NCBI GenBank assembly: GCA_900540405.1
Contig: UQFW01000035.1
Span: 1-16,160, forward strand
Origin: Candidatus Avelusimicrobium faecicola
GTDB taxonomy: Bacteria > Elusimicrobiota > Elusimicrobia > Elusimicrobiales > Elusimicrobiaceae
Direction: 5' to 3'
DNA length: 16,160 bases
This document shows positions 1-6,610 of this stretch, in pieces. The number at the start of each line of letters is the position of its first letter. Positions within the stretch are counted from its first letter, which is position 1. The notes under the pieces are model-generated. The model worked only from the letters and a program-made list of their open reading frames with translations, did no database searches and was not told where the DNA came from. The translations under genes were made by a program, and so were the position numbers.

Positions 1-17
1 GGTAAACCTGAGTAGCA

Positions 18-39
18 CCCCCGGCATAGCCGGGGGTTT
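18..39 (+). terminator. Hairpin terminator of a gene left of the window
   Basis: A perfect 8-bp GC stem (18-25 with 29-36, loop ATA) is followed by only three T and a C, so it is a weak-tailed intrinsic terminator. Immediately before it, bases 1-15 can be read as the last codons of a plus-strand gene ending in TAG (Gly-Lys-Pro-Glu-stop). That is too short to identify. The hairpin fits the end of a convergent neighbour that faces the minus-strand operon to its right. Confidence 0.5.
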
Positions 40-48
40 CAAAAACAC

Positions 49-77
49 AAAAAAATGCCCGGCGGGGGGCCGGGCAT
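49..77 (-). terminator. Terminator of the dapA-asd-dapB-Mur ligase operon
   Basis: A perfect 9-bp stem (55-63 with 69-77, 5-nt G-rich loop) is followed, reading the minus strand, by seven T (complement of 49-55). It lies 27 nt past the stop codon of the Mur ligase gene and is a textbook Rho-independent terminator for that operon. Confidence 0.9.
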
Positions 78-103
78 AAATCCAACATTCACCGTACGGC
101 GGT

Positions 104-1519
104 TTATTTTTTGTAGGCCATGCAACAGTTGCCCAACAAACAATGGGCGCAATCCGCGGTGGCGGCTGGCTCTTTCAGCGCGGCTAAAATTTTCCGCGCA
201 AAGTCCGTCAGGGTCGGGTCGCGCGCGCCCAAAACCAAAATTACATCTCCCGGTTGGGCACAGGCGGCAATATCGGCCAGTTGGCGTTCCCGGCAGGAAT
301 CGTAAGATACATTTACGCCCCGCGCTTTTAAGCCCTCGTAAACCGTTTGGCAGGAAACCCCTTGCGGCACCGTTCCGCCCGGATAGTACACTTCCGTCAG
401 CCATAAGTGGTCGTTCGGGCCGATATGTTTGGCAAAACTGTCCACAAAATCGGCCGCCAACATTTTGATACTGGTAAACGCATGGGGTTGATAAAACGCC
501 AATACCCGCTGCCCGCGCAGGTGGGCGGCTTCAATGGTGGCGCCCAGTTTGTGCGGGTTGTGGGCAAAATCGTCAATCACTTCAATTTTGTTGTAGCTTC
601 CCACGCTGGCAAAGCGCCGGGCAATCCCGGTAAATTTATTTAGTGCCTTGGCGCATGTTTCCAAATCTACGCCCATTTCCACCGCGGCGGCCACGGCGGC
701 AACCGCGTTTGCCACGTTGTGCAACCCCGGCAAGTGCAGGCGGAATTCCTGCCCTTGAATGGTAAAGTCAGAGCCGAAGCCGTCCGCCTTAATGGCCGTG
801 GGGTGGAAATCCCCGCCGGTAAGGCCAAAGGTTTTGGCTTTGCCGGAAATAGCCGTTAAGTTGGGCTCTTCCCCGTTCACAATCGCGTGTTTACAATGGG
901 AAATAAACGTGTGGAAATAATCCTGCAAAATGTTAATTTCTTTATGGTCTTTGCGCAGGTTGAGGCACAGCCCCAAATACGGGTGGTATTTTACAATAGA
1001 GCCGTCGCTTTCGTCGGCCTCAATTACCAAAATATCGGACTCGCCTTTATACACATTCCCAAAAACGCCCTGCTCTTTTTGCAGGGAAAGAATAGCCGCT
1101 CCCGTAATGACGGACGGGCTCAACCCCGCAAACGCCAAAATATCATACACCATGGCGGTTGTGGTGCTTTTGCCGCTGGTGCCGGAAACCGCCACTGTTT
1201 TGTGGGTGGCAACGTGTTTGGCTAGCAGTTCCGAGCGGTGCATAATTTGGATACCCAGTTGTTTGGCTTTTTTAATTTCCGGGTTGTCGTCTTCAATGGC
1301 GGAAGAAAGCACCACCAGTTCGGTTTTTTCGTCAATGCCGCTTCCGTCTTGGGCAAACAGGGAAATGCCTAAATTTTTTAAGTACGTCCATAGTGCCAGG
1401 TCTGTATAGCCTTTGCTGATTAACCTGTCGGACCCGGTGACCGTGTCCCCGCTCATGGCGTGCAGTTGGGCCAGCGCGCTCATCCCCACGCCGCCAATAC
1501 CTACAAAGTGAATTTTCAT
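104..1519 (-). CDS. MurC-family (Mur ligase) ATP-dependent peptide ligase, divergent paralog
   Basis: This 471-residue protein has the full MurC-type three-domain plan. A UDP-binding N-domain has the dinucleotide-like motif GIGGVGM (7-13). The ATP-binding central domain has a P-loop GTSGKSTT (113-120) and EADESDGS (167-174). The C-domain has RRF (301-303), DDFAHNP (316-322) and GARDP (431-435). Mur ligases join an amino acid or peptide to UDP-MurNAc-type acceptors in the cytoplasm. True MurC normally reads GTHGKTTT in the P-loop and TN...HxD in the central domain. Here the His is Ser and the second motif is N187...H192-K-E, so the substrate is uncertain and murC is not assigned. The C-terminus carries four Cys and a His in C457-A-H-C460 and C465-C466, which is unusual. 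The start follows an AAGGA ribosome site and overlaps the dapB stop by 4 nt, so the gene is translationally coupled to lysine/DAP genes. An Mpl-like recycling ligase is an alternative. Confidence 0.8.
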   Translation of the reverse strand: MKIHFVGIGGVGMSALAQLHAMSGDTVTGSDRLISKGYTDLALWTYLKNLGISLFAQDGSGIDEKTELVVLSSAIEDDNPEIKKAKQLGIQIMHRSELLAKHVATHKTVAVSGTSGKSTTTAMVYDILAFAGLSPSVITGAAILSLQKEQGVFGNVYKGESDILVIEADESDGSIVKYHPYLGLCLNLRKDHKEINILQDYFHTFISHCKHAIVNGEEPNLTAISGKAKTFGLTGGDFHPTAIKADGFGSDFTIQGQEFRLHLPGLHNVANAVAAVAAAVEMGVDLETCAKALNKFTGIARRFASVGSYNKIEVIDDFAHNPHKLGATIEAAHLRGQRVLAFYQPHAFTSIKMLAADFVDSFAKHIGPNDHLWLTEVYYPGGTVPQGVSCQTVYEGLKARGVNVSYDSCRERQLADIAACAQPGDVILVLGARDPTLTDFARKILAALKEPAATADCAHCLLGNCCMAYKK

Positions 1520-2190
1520 TTTCTTTTTTCCTTTAACTTAAATTTTGCGTAATCAGACATCGTATAAAATCCGGCTTCGCACTTCATCAGCCAGTTGGCA
1601 ATATGCAAAGCGGAATGGGCAAATAAATCCCGGTTGAGTGCTTTATGCTCCAGGGTAATTTCGTCCAAAGGGGAGGCAAAACGCACTTGGTGCGTGCCCA
1701 CAATTTCGCCTTGGCGGGCGAATGTCACTTGTTGCCAGGGCAGTCCTACGGCTTCCGCCAGTTTTTTGGCGGTACCGCTGGGGGCATCTTTTTTATGCAC
1801 ATGGTGTTCTTCGTGCAGGGCGGTTTCGTACCCGCGGTACATACGGGCGGCCAGTTTGGCCAGTTCCGTAAAATAGTACACGCTTAAACTGACGTTGGGC
1901 GCATAAAACACGGGTATTTTGTCTTCTTCCTGCATTTGGAATAAAAACGTTTCCGGCAGATTGGTGGTGCCGGTTAAAAACGGTTTCTTCTTTTCCCGCG
2001 CCAAATAAAACGCCTCTTGCGCCCCTTGCGGGGTGGAAAAATCCACCACACAATCAAACTGTTTGGGGAGCGGTTGGCCGGGCTCGTGTTGGGCGGCTAC
2101 GGTTAAGCAAAGGGACGCGTCGCTTTGGATAATCCGCGCGAGCGCCTGCCCCATTTTGCCTTGGCCGCCGTTGATTAAAATGCTTTTCAT
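1516..2190 (-). CDS. dapB: 4-hydroxy-tetrahydrodipicolinate reductase
   Basis: DapB reduces the DapA product to tetrahydrodipicolinate with NAD(P)H, in the cytoplasmic DAP/lysine pathway. The 224-residue protein has the Rossmann motif GGQGKMG (8-14), DFSTP (50-54), GTT (74-76), APNVS (97-101) and the catalytic signature EEHHVHKKDAPSGTA (127-141). In that signature H129 and K133 match the E. coli catalytic His159 and Lys163. The length is at the short end for the family (E. coli about 273), typical of compact forms with a trimmed first domain. A GGAGAA ribosome site precedes the ATG, and the start overlaps the asd stop as TAATG (1 nt). The gene lies third in the dapA-asd-dapB-Mur ligase operon. 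Confidence 0.95.
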   Translation of the reverse strand: MKSILINGGQGKMGQALARIIQSDASLCLTVAAQHEPGQPLPKQFDCVVDFSTPQGAQEAFYLAREKKKPFLTGTTNLPETFLFQMQEEDKIPVFYAPNVSLSVYYFTELAKLAARMYRGYETALHEEHHVHKKDAPSGTAKKLAEAVGLPWQQVTFARQGEIVGTHQVRFASPLDEITLEHKALNRDLFAHSALHIANWLMKCEAGFYTMSDYAKFKLKEKRK

Positions 2191-3065
2191 TAGAATTTCT
2201 CCAATAATAATTCCACAATTTGCCGGGCGTTCATAGCGGCGCCTTTTAGCAAATTGTCAAAGGTTATAAAATAATGCACCGTATTGGGCTCGTATAAATC
2301 CCGGCGCAGGCGGCAGGCGAATGTGGTTTCCTGCCCGCTGGCCTCTAGGGGCGTGACGGGCTCTTCCCGGTATTGTAAATGGGGAAAGGCGTTAAACAAT
2401 TTTTTGATTTCTTCTATATCGGCCGGGCGGTTGAATTTAACCGTCACCCCCAAAGAGTGCGCATTTTCCACCGCCACCCGCACACAATGCGGATACACTT
2501 TAACGGCGGGTAAATCCAAAATTTTGCGCGTTTCAAAAACGCCTTTCAGTTCTTCGCTCGTGTAGCCGTTCTCCTGCACGGAGCCGATTTGCGGCACGCA
2601 GTTGTTGGCATAGCGGGAGCCCGGCGTGTGGAAGTCTTCCAGCAGTTTTTTGCCGCCGCCGCTGATGGCCTGATAGGAGCAGAAAAAGATTTCCTGCGGC
2701 GTGTAATGGCCTTTCAAGGCGGCTAACGTCATCACTAGCCCGGTGGTGGTGCAGTTGGGGCTGGCAATTAAATGCGTGTCGGCAGTAATGGTTTGCGGGT
2801 TGATTTCCGGTATGACGAGCGGTACGCCGTCCTGCAAGCGGAATTCCGAAGACATATCCACCAAAAAACGCACCCGCCCTTTTAATTGGGGCACCAGGGC
2901 GCGGGAGTCCGGGTTGTCCGTGCATAACACGGCAATATCCAGCGGGGTGATTTCGTCTTTGCGCCCGAAAGTTTTAATGGTGAAAGGAGTTTTTATTTTT
3001 TGAAATTCGGCCAGTAGTTTTTGCCCTACCATGCCGTTAATACCAATAATACCTGCGGTTTTCAT
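2190..3065 (-). CDS. asd: Aspartate-semialdehyde dehydrogenase
   Basis: The enzyme reduces L-aspartyl-4-phosphate to aspartate semialdehyde with NADPH, feeding DapA and the threonine/methionine branch. I start it at the ATG preceded by AGAGGAC, giving 291 residues. An upstream in-frame ATG at 3107 would add 14 residues that run into the dapA coding end and has no nucleotide-binding character. Visible motifs are GINGMVG (8-14), the nucleophile C105 in SPNCTT, Q132 in SYQAISGGG, the Asd-type segment VPQIG...ENGYT (157-169), and R196 with H203 in the substrate-binding region. ArgC is the nearest alternative, but its PGCYPT motif is absent. The protein is about 40 residues shorter than usual Asd. 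It lies 7 nt after dapA and overlaps dapB by 1 nt. Confidence 0.93.
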   Translation of the reverse strand: MKTAGIIGINGMVGQKLLAEFQKIKTPFTIKTFGRKDEITPLDIAVLCTDNPDSRALVPQLKGRVRFLVDMSSEFRLQDGVPLVIPEINPQTITADTHLIASPNCTTTGLVMTLAALKGHYTPQEIFFCSYQAISGGGKKLLEDFHTPGSRYANNCVPQIGSVQENGYTSEELKGVFETRKILDLPAVKVYPHCVRVAVENAHSLGVTVKFNRPADIEEIKKLFNAFPHLQYREEPVTPLEASGQETTFACRLRRDLYEPNTVHYFITFDNLLKGAAMNARQIVELLLEKF

Positions 3066-3072
3066 GAGTCCT

Positions 3073-3957
3073 CTAAATAAATAAATCAGCTTTAGCCTGC
3101 GCGGCAAGTGCCGTTAAGCGTTGGGCGGTTTCCGCGCGGACAGGGCCCAGCGGCAGGCGCACAGTTTCCCGGCAGAGCCCGCGTTGGGCCAATAAGTATT
3201 TTATGCAAACAGGGTTGGTTTCCCAATAACACGCTTTAATAAGCGGGTACACCGGGCGGAATGCTTCCCACGCGGCCAGGGCCCCTTGCGTTTGAAAGGT
3301 TTTGTAAATATGCACAAAAGCCGGAGCCAATACATTGGCCGCCGCGCTGATAATGCCGCTTGCGCCCATGGCTAAAAAGTGGGTAAACAAATCGTCATTT
3401 CCGCAAAGTTGCTGTACGCGGCCCGTGTGGCGCACGGCAAAATCCGTCACGCCGGCCCAATCGTAATCGGACTCTTTCACCGCTTTAATTTGCGGTACGG
3501 CCGCTAACAAATCGTCCATAACGGCGGCGGGTACTTTTAAGCCGGTGCGCCCCGGAATGTGGTACAGCACCAGGGGCACGCCCTCGGCTCCTGCGGCTTG
3601 AAAGTGCCCAATCAGCCCGGCGGGATTGGGTTTGTTGTAGTAAGGCGTGACCACAAGCACCCCTTCCGGCCGATACGCTTTAGCCAGGCGGATTTGTTCC
3701 ACGGTGGTGGCGGTGGCGTTCGTTCCGGCGCCGATAATAAACGGAACCCTGCCGTTAATGTGGCGCACGGCCGTATCCAAAACGGCCTTTTTTTCGTCCC
3801 CGGTCAGGGTGGCGGTTTCGGCGGTGGTGCCCAATAAAACCAAGCCGTTTATGCCGGCCTCTATTTGCCGGTCTAACAGGTCGGTCAGAGCGGTAAAATC
3901 AATTTTTCCGTCTGCATCAAAAGGTGTAATAAAAGCGGTGTAAACCCCGGTAAACAT
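3073..3957 (-). CDS. dapA: 4-hydroxy-tetrahydrodipicolinate synthase
   Basis: DapA condenses pyruvate with aspartate semialdehyde in the committed step of DAP/lysine synthesis. The 294-residue TIM-barrel protein keeps every active-site residue I can place: T44-T45 in GTTAE, Y107 in TPYYNKP, Y132 and R137 in YHIPGRTG, and the Schiff-base lysine K161 in AVKES. The late GASGIIS motif is also present. Length matches the family (about 290-300). An AGAGGAG ribosome site lies close to the ATG. It is the first gene of the minus-strand operon and is divergent from sppA across a 107-bp promoter region. Related aldolases (NanA, KdgD) are less likely given the asd and dapB neighbours. Confidence 0.96.
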   Translation of the reverse strand: MFTGVYTAFITPFDADGKIDFTALTDLLDRQIEAGINGLVLLGTTAETATLTGDEKKAVLDTAVRHINGRVPFIIGAGTNATATTVEQIRLAKAYRPEGVLVVTPYYNKPNPAGLIGHFQAAGAEGVPLVLYHIPGRTGLKVPAAVMDDLLAAVPQIKAVKESDYDWAGVTDFAVRHTGRVQQLCGNDDLFTHFLAMGASGIISAAANVLAPAFVHIYKTFQTQGALAAWEAFRPVYPLIKACYWETNPVCIKYLLAQRGLCRETVRLPLGPVRAETAQRLTALAAQAKADLFI

Positions 3958-3985
3958 AAGCTCCTCTGCGCGTGTGCGCGCGGAT

Positions 3986-4016
3986 AATATAAATACGGAT
4001 AGCCATATTTTAGCAA
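3986..4016 (-). promoter_or_regulatory. Possible promoter of the dap operon
   Basis: On the minus strand TTGCTA (complement of 4011-4016) and TATATT (complement of 3986-3991) are separated by 19 nt, which is longer than ideal. A start near 3979 would give a short leader before dapA with the AGAGGAG site in it. The -35 box would lie inside the inverted repeat at 4011-4027. Confidence 0.3.
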
Positions 4017-4027
4017 TTTAATTGCTA
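4011..4027. repeat. Inverted repeat between divergent dapA and sppA
   Basis: TAGCAAT and ATTGCTA form a perfect 7-bp inverted repeat around a TTA spacer. It overlaps the consensus -10 box of the sppA promoter and the possible -35 box of the dap operon, a location suited to a shared operator. It is AT-rich and could also be chance. Confidence 0.35.
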
Positions 4028-4054
4028 TAATTAATGGAGATTTTACATAAGGGG
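4026..4054 (+). promoter_or_regulatory. sppA promoter -10 box and ribosome site
   Basis: A consensus TATAAT lies at 4026-4031, with no good -35 box at the expected distance. The AAGGGG ribosome site is at 4049-4054, ten bases before the sppA ATG at 4065. A transcript start near 4038 would give a leader of roughly 27 nt. Confidence 0.55.
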
Positions 4055-4064
4055 ATTTTTAACT

Positions 4065-5255
4065 ATGAATACAGAAGATTGGAAAGAGACTTTCCCTACC
4101 CAAACTTCCCAAAGTTTACCGAAAGAAGTATGGGAGAAGAAGCTGTTAGAAAACGAAAAAACCGCCCCGGTGCCGCAAGCGGCCGCCGAGCCGGAAGAAC
4201 CCTCCGCCGAGAAACTGGCGGATAACCCGGAGCCCCCCGCGCAAGAGCCGCCTGCGCAAAAACCGCCCAAGCCGGCCAAACACGGCTCTTACCGCAACTT
4301 ATGGAGCTTTTTATTGTTATTAACTTTTACTGTGTCTGCGGTGTGTGGGGTTTTGCTGGTACTGAAACCGGGTATGAAATGCACGGAGCCGGTAGGCAAA
4401 ACCAACACCAAGGGGGCGTTTGTCAGCGGATTAAAATCTTCCGGCGAGGGGTTAGCGTGGATTAAGGTGCGCGGCGTGATTGCCGAAAGCGGCGACAGCG
4501 GGCCGTTCTCCCGCCAAACCGGGGCCAGCGCGATTGCCAAAAAAATCCGCACGGCCGCGGCGGATGACGCCGTGAAAGCCATTGTGATTGATATTAATTC
4601 CCCCGGCGGCACGGTGGCTTCCGTACAAAACATTTACAGCGAAATCCAGGCCGCCAAGCAAAAAGGCAAAAAAGTAGTAGCCTTGTTTAGGGATGTAGCC
4701 GCCAGCGGCGGGTTTTATATTGCCATGGCCGCCGATAAAATTGTGGCCGAGCCGGGCACCATTACAGGCTCCGTGGGTGTGATTATGCAAACCAACAATG
4801 TGGAGGGGTTGTTCAAAAAAATCGGGGTGAGCGTCACGCCGATTACGTCCGGCAAATATAAAGACATCGGTTCTTCCTACCGCCCGATGACGGATGCGGA
4901 AAAAGCCCTGCTGCAAGATATGGTGAGCGAAACTTACGGCCAGTTTTTTGCCGCCGTTAAGGCCGGGCGCCCGGGCGTAAAACCGGCCGATTTGACGGAA
5001 TATACGGACGGCCGGGTATTTACCGGAGAGCGGGCCTATAAACTGGGTTTTATAGATAAACTGGGCGGCGAAGAAGAAGCCCGCCTGCTGGCCGGGGAAT
5101 TGGCCGGCCTCAAAGACCCCAAAATTTTATCCAACCGCGGGGAAAGTTTGCGCGAAGCGTTTTTCTCCTTCGGCAGTAATTTGGAAGGGCAAAGCCTGGC
5201 TAAACAGTTGGAAAGTTTAACCACGCCGAACGTGTCTTATTTGTGGTCTAACTAG
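4065..5255 (+). CDS. sppA: Signal peptide peptidase SppA, S49 family, with long N-terminal cytoplasmic tail
   Basis: SppA is a membrane-anchored serine protease that degrades signal peptides left after secretion. The 396-residue protein starts with about 75 hydrophilic residues rich in Pro, Glu, Ala and Lys, then one membrane segment (about 79-101) and a single S49 domain (about 130-345). Motifs are INSPGG (177-182), the nucleophile S214 in VAASGGFYIA, GSVGV (235-239) and the general base K264 in TSGKYKDIGS. This is the half-length, single-domain form, unlike the doubled E. coli enzyme. The low-complexity N-terminal tail is not part of the usual family. An alternative in-frame ATG (4034 reading) belongs to another frame and is discarded. 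The gene is followed 8 nt later by a Yip1-like membrane gene, so the two are probably cotranscribed. Confidence 0.93.
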   Translation: MNTEDWKETFPTQTSQSLPKEVWEKKLLENEKTAPVPQAAAEPEEPSAEKLADNPEPPAQEPPAQKPPKPAKHGSYRNLWSFLLLLTFTVSAVCGVLLVLKPGMKCTEPVGKTNTKGAFVSGLKSSGEGLAWIKVRGVIAESGDSGPFSRQTGASAIAKKIRTAAADDAVKAIVIDINSPGGTVASVQNIYSEIQAAKQKGKKVVALFRDVAASGGFYIAMAADKIVAEPGTITGSVGVIMQTNNVEGLFKKIGVSVTPITSGKYKDIGSSYRPMTDAEKALLQDMVSETYGQFFAAVKAGRPGVKPADLTEYTDGRVFTGERAYKLGFIDKLGGEEEARLLAGELAGLKDPKILSNRGESLREAFFSFGSNLEGQSLAKQLESLTTPNVSYLWSN

Positions 5256-5263
5256 GGGGCATT

Positions 5264-5824
5264 ATGAGCCAACTGCTAAACGCTTATTTTGCGTATATGG
5301 AATCCCCGCGCGAGGGGCTTGAAAAGCTGTTCCGCCGCCGCGCGTACGGGGTGGGGTTGTCCGGCTATTTGATGGCCGCCCTGGCCGCCGTGTGCGTGTT
5401 TAACATGGGGGAAGGGATTGGGGTGTTTTCTTTCCTGTACAAAACGCTGGTGCTGTTTATTGCGGAAGTGCTGATTGGCGCCCTGATGGCGGCTTGTGCC
5501 GCGCTGTTTTTGGACTGGTCCGGGCGGGATGCCTCGCCGGCCCGGTTGTTTGTGCTAATCGGCACGGCCGGGTTTATTAAGGGGCTCCTGATTGCGGGCG
5601 CCATTGTGTTTTTGGCGGTGCCTGTATTGCACTATTTAATGCCGCTTTTGGTGCTTTTGGTACTGGTTTTGCAACTGGGCTATTTAACCCGGAATGTGGC
5701 GCGGCTGTACCAGGTATCCGGCCCGCGCGCTTGTGTGGCTGTTTTGTTTTGCGCGGCCCCGGCGCTGGTGGCGGCTTTGCTGGCCATGCTGTTTTTAGTG
5801 TGGGGCATTTTCCTGTTGTTTTAA
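5264..5824 (+). CDS. Yip1-like integral membrane protein
   Basis: This is a 186-residue hydrophobic protein with about five membrane segments (roughly 28-48, 56-82, 96-118, 122-142 and 158-185). A short amphipathic N-terminus contains a SPREGLEKLF stretch at 14-23, the pattern that commonly opens Yip1-domain proteins. A basic loop (RRR at 24-26) suggests a cytoplasmic N-terminus. Function is unknown. The assignment rests on topology and the N-terminal motif, not on catalytic residues. An AGGGGGC ribosome site sits just before the ATG. The 8-nt gap after sppA and a shared terminator at 5841 indicate a two-gene operon, so a role in membrane-protein or signal-peptide handling is possible but only inferred. 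Confidence 0.75.
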   Translation: MSQLLNAYFAYMESPREGLEKLFRRRAYGVGLSGYLMAALAAVCVFNMGEGIGVFSFLYKTLVLFIAEVLIGALMAACAALFLDWSGRDASPARLFVLIGTAGFIKGLLIAGAIVFLAVPVLHYLMPLLVLLVLVLQLGYLTRNVARLYQVSGPRACVAVLFCAAPALVAALLAMLFLVWGIFLLF

Positions 5825-5840
5825 GCAGCCGGAACCTTTG

Positions 5841-5871
5841 AAAAATCCGCCCTTTCCCGGGCGGATTTTTT
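5841..5871 (+). terminator. Terminator of the sppA operon
   Basis: A perfect 12-bp stem (5841-5852 with 5859-5870, 6-nt loop) has a GC core and ends in a run of six T. It lies 16 nt past the stop of the Yip1-like gene. The A-rich 5' side would also allow function on the opposite strand, but no gene there needs it. Confidence 0.92.
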
Positions 5872-5883
5872 ATTTGCAATAAA

Positions 5884-5913
5884 TTGCGGGGGTGGCGTGT
5901 TATATGATAGAAT
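5884..5913 (+). promoter_or_regulatory. Promoter of the tetR-efflux operon
   Basis: TTGCGG (5884-5889) and TAGAAT (5908-5913) are spaced by 18 nt, a reasonable sigma-70 promoter. The predicted start, near 5920, falls inside the inverted repeat at 5914-5931. No other promoter is evident before the pump genes, so all four genes are likely driven from here. Confidence 0.5.
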
Positions 5914-5931
5914 GTACTTACCGGTAGGTAG
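5914..5931. promoter_or_regulatory. Candidate TetR operator
   Basis: An imperfect 18-bp palindrome, GTACTTACC-GGTAGGTAG, has 7 of 9 positions paired and a perfect TACCGGTA core at 5919-5926. It lies directly downstream of the -10 box and 31 nt before the tetR start. A repressor bound here would block initiation, giving autoregulation plus control of the downstream pump. Position and symmetry support this; binding is inferred. Confidence 0.5.
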
Positions 5932-5962
5932 ACATTCAAAAGGCCGCCGGTTATTTTTTTCT

Positions 5963-6610
5963 ATGAAACAAACAGAACCAACCAAATTAGACCGGCAGGA
6001 CCGGGAACAGCGCATGCGCGCTAAAATAAAAAAAGCCGCTTTTGCTTTAATGGCGGACCGGGGCATTGACCAGGTTTCCATGCGGGAAATTGCCGAAAAA
6101 GTAAAAGTGACTAAACCGGTGCTGTATTATTATTTTAAGAATAAAGAAGACCTCTGCCGCAGTATTGTGGCGGAGCATGAACAGGGGTTTTCCAAACTGT
6201 TGGAAGATTCTTTCAACCGCGGGGACGAATTGGAAAGCGTCCTCAACCGCCTGTTGGGGGCCCATTTGGAATTTTTCCGCAAAACGCCGGTTAATTCCAA
6301 ATTTGTGGTGCAGATGTTGGCTTATACGCTGAATAAAAAATTCCCAAAAGAGGAACGCAAACTGTCGCCGGAAAAGGTACTGGGCGATTTTTTGTCCGGT
6401 AAAGAAAACCTCCACCGCTTGCCGGCCGGAGCCACCCGCGACATCAGCCTTCTTTTTTCGGCCCTGTTCTCAAAAATAATGTTAAACGCGTATGTAGAGG
6501 CGTACATCCAACCGGAAAAGGATTCCCCGTATACCGAGGAAACCGCCCGGCGTTTAACCAAAATTATTTTACTGGGCGTAAAACAGTATTACGAAATTTA
6601 TGAAAAATAA
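5963..6610 (+). CDS. TetR/AcrR-family transcriptional regulator
   Basis: This is a 215-residue regulator from the ATG at 5963. An earlier in-frame ATG at 5897 would place the start upstream of the predicted -10 box, so it is rejected. The N-terminal DNA-binding domain is typical: a helix with AAFALMADRG (25-34), then a helix-turn-helix of VSMREIAEKVKVTKPVLYYYF (38-58) and KEDL (61-64). The C-terminal two thirds are helical and unlike any specific subgroup I recognise, as expected of a ligand-binding domain. No strong ribosome site is visible. The reading frame overlaps the tolC-like gene by 11 nt, so regulator and pump are one transcript. It most likely represses its own efflux operon; the inducer is unknown. 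Confidence 0.92.
   Translation: MKQTEPTKLDRQDREQRMRAKIKKAAFALMADRGIDQVSMREIAEKVKVTKPVLYYYFKNKEDLCRSIVAEHEQGFSKLLEDSFNRGDELESVLNRLLGAHLEFFRKTPVNSKFVVQMLAYTLNKKFPKEERKLSPEKVLGDFLSGKENLHRLPAGATRDISLLFSALFSKIMLNAYVEAYIQPEKDSPYTEETARRLTKIILLGVKQYYEIYEK

Noticed and set aside
1..15. Partial CDS at the left edge ending in TAG
   Set aside because: Only four codons remain, too few to assign; supported only indirectly by the following hairpin.
104..1519. Confident naming of the Mur ligase as murC
   Set aside because: Key motifs differ from canonical MurC, and a dcw-cluster murC elsewhere cannot be excluded from this window.
3066..3107. Longer start for asd
   Set aside because: The extra 14 residues overlap the dapA end, have no family similarity, and the ATG at 3065 has its own AGAGGAC ribosome site just before the dinucleotide-binding motif.
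5897..5962. Longer start for the TetR regulator
   Set aside because: It would begin upstream of the predicted -10 box and across the candidate operator, and adds 22 residues not typical of the family.
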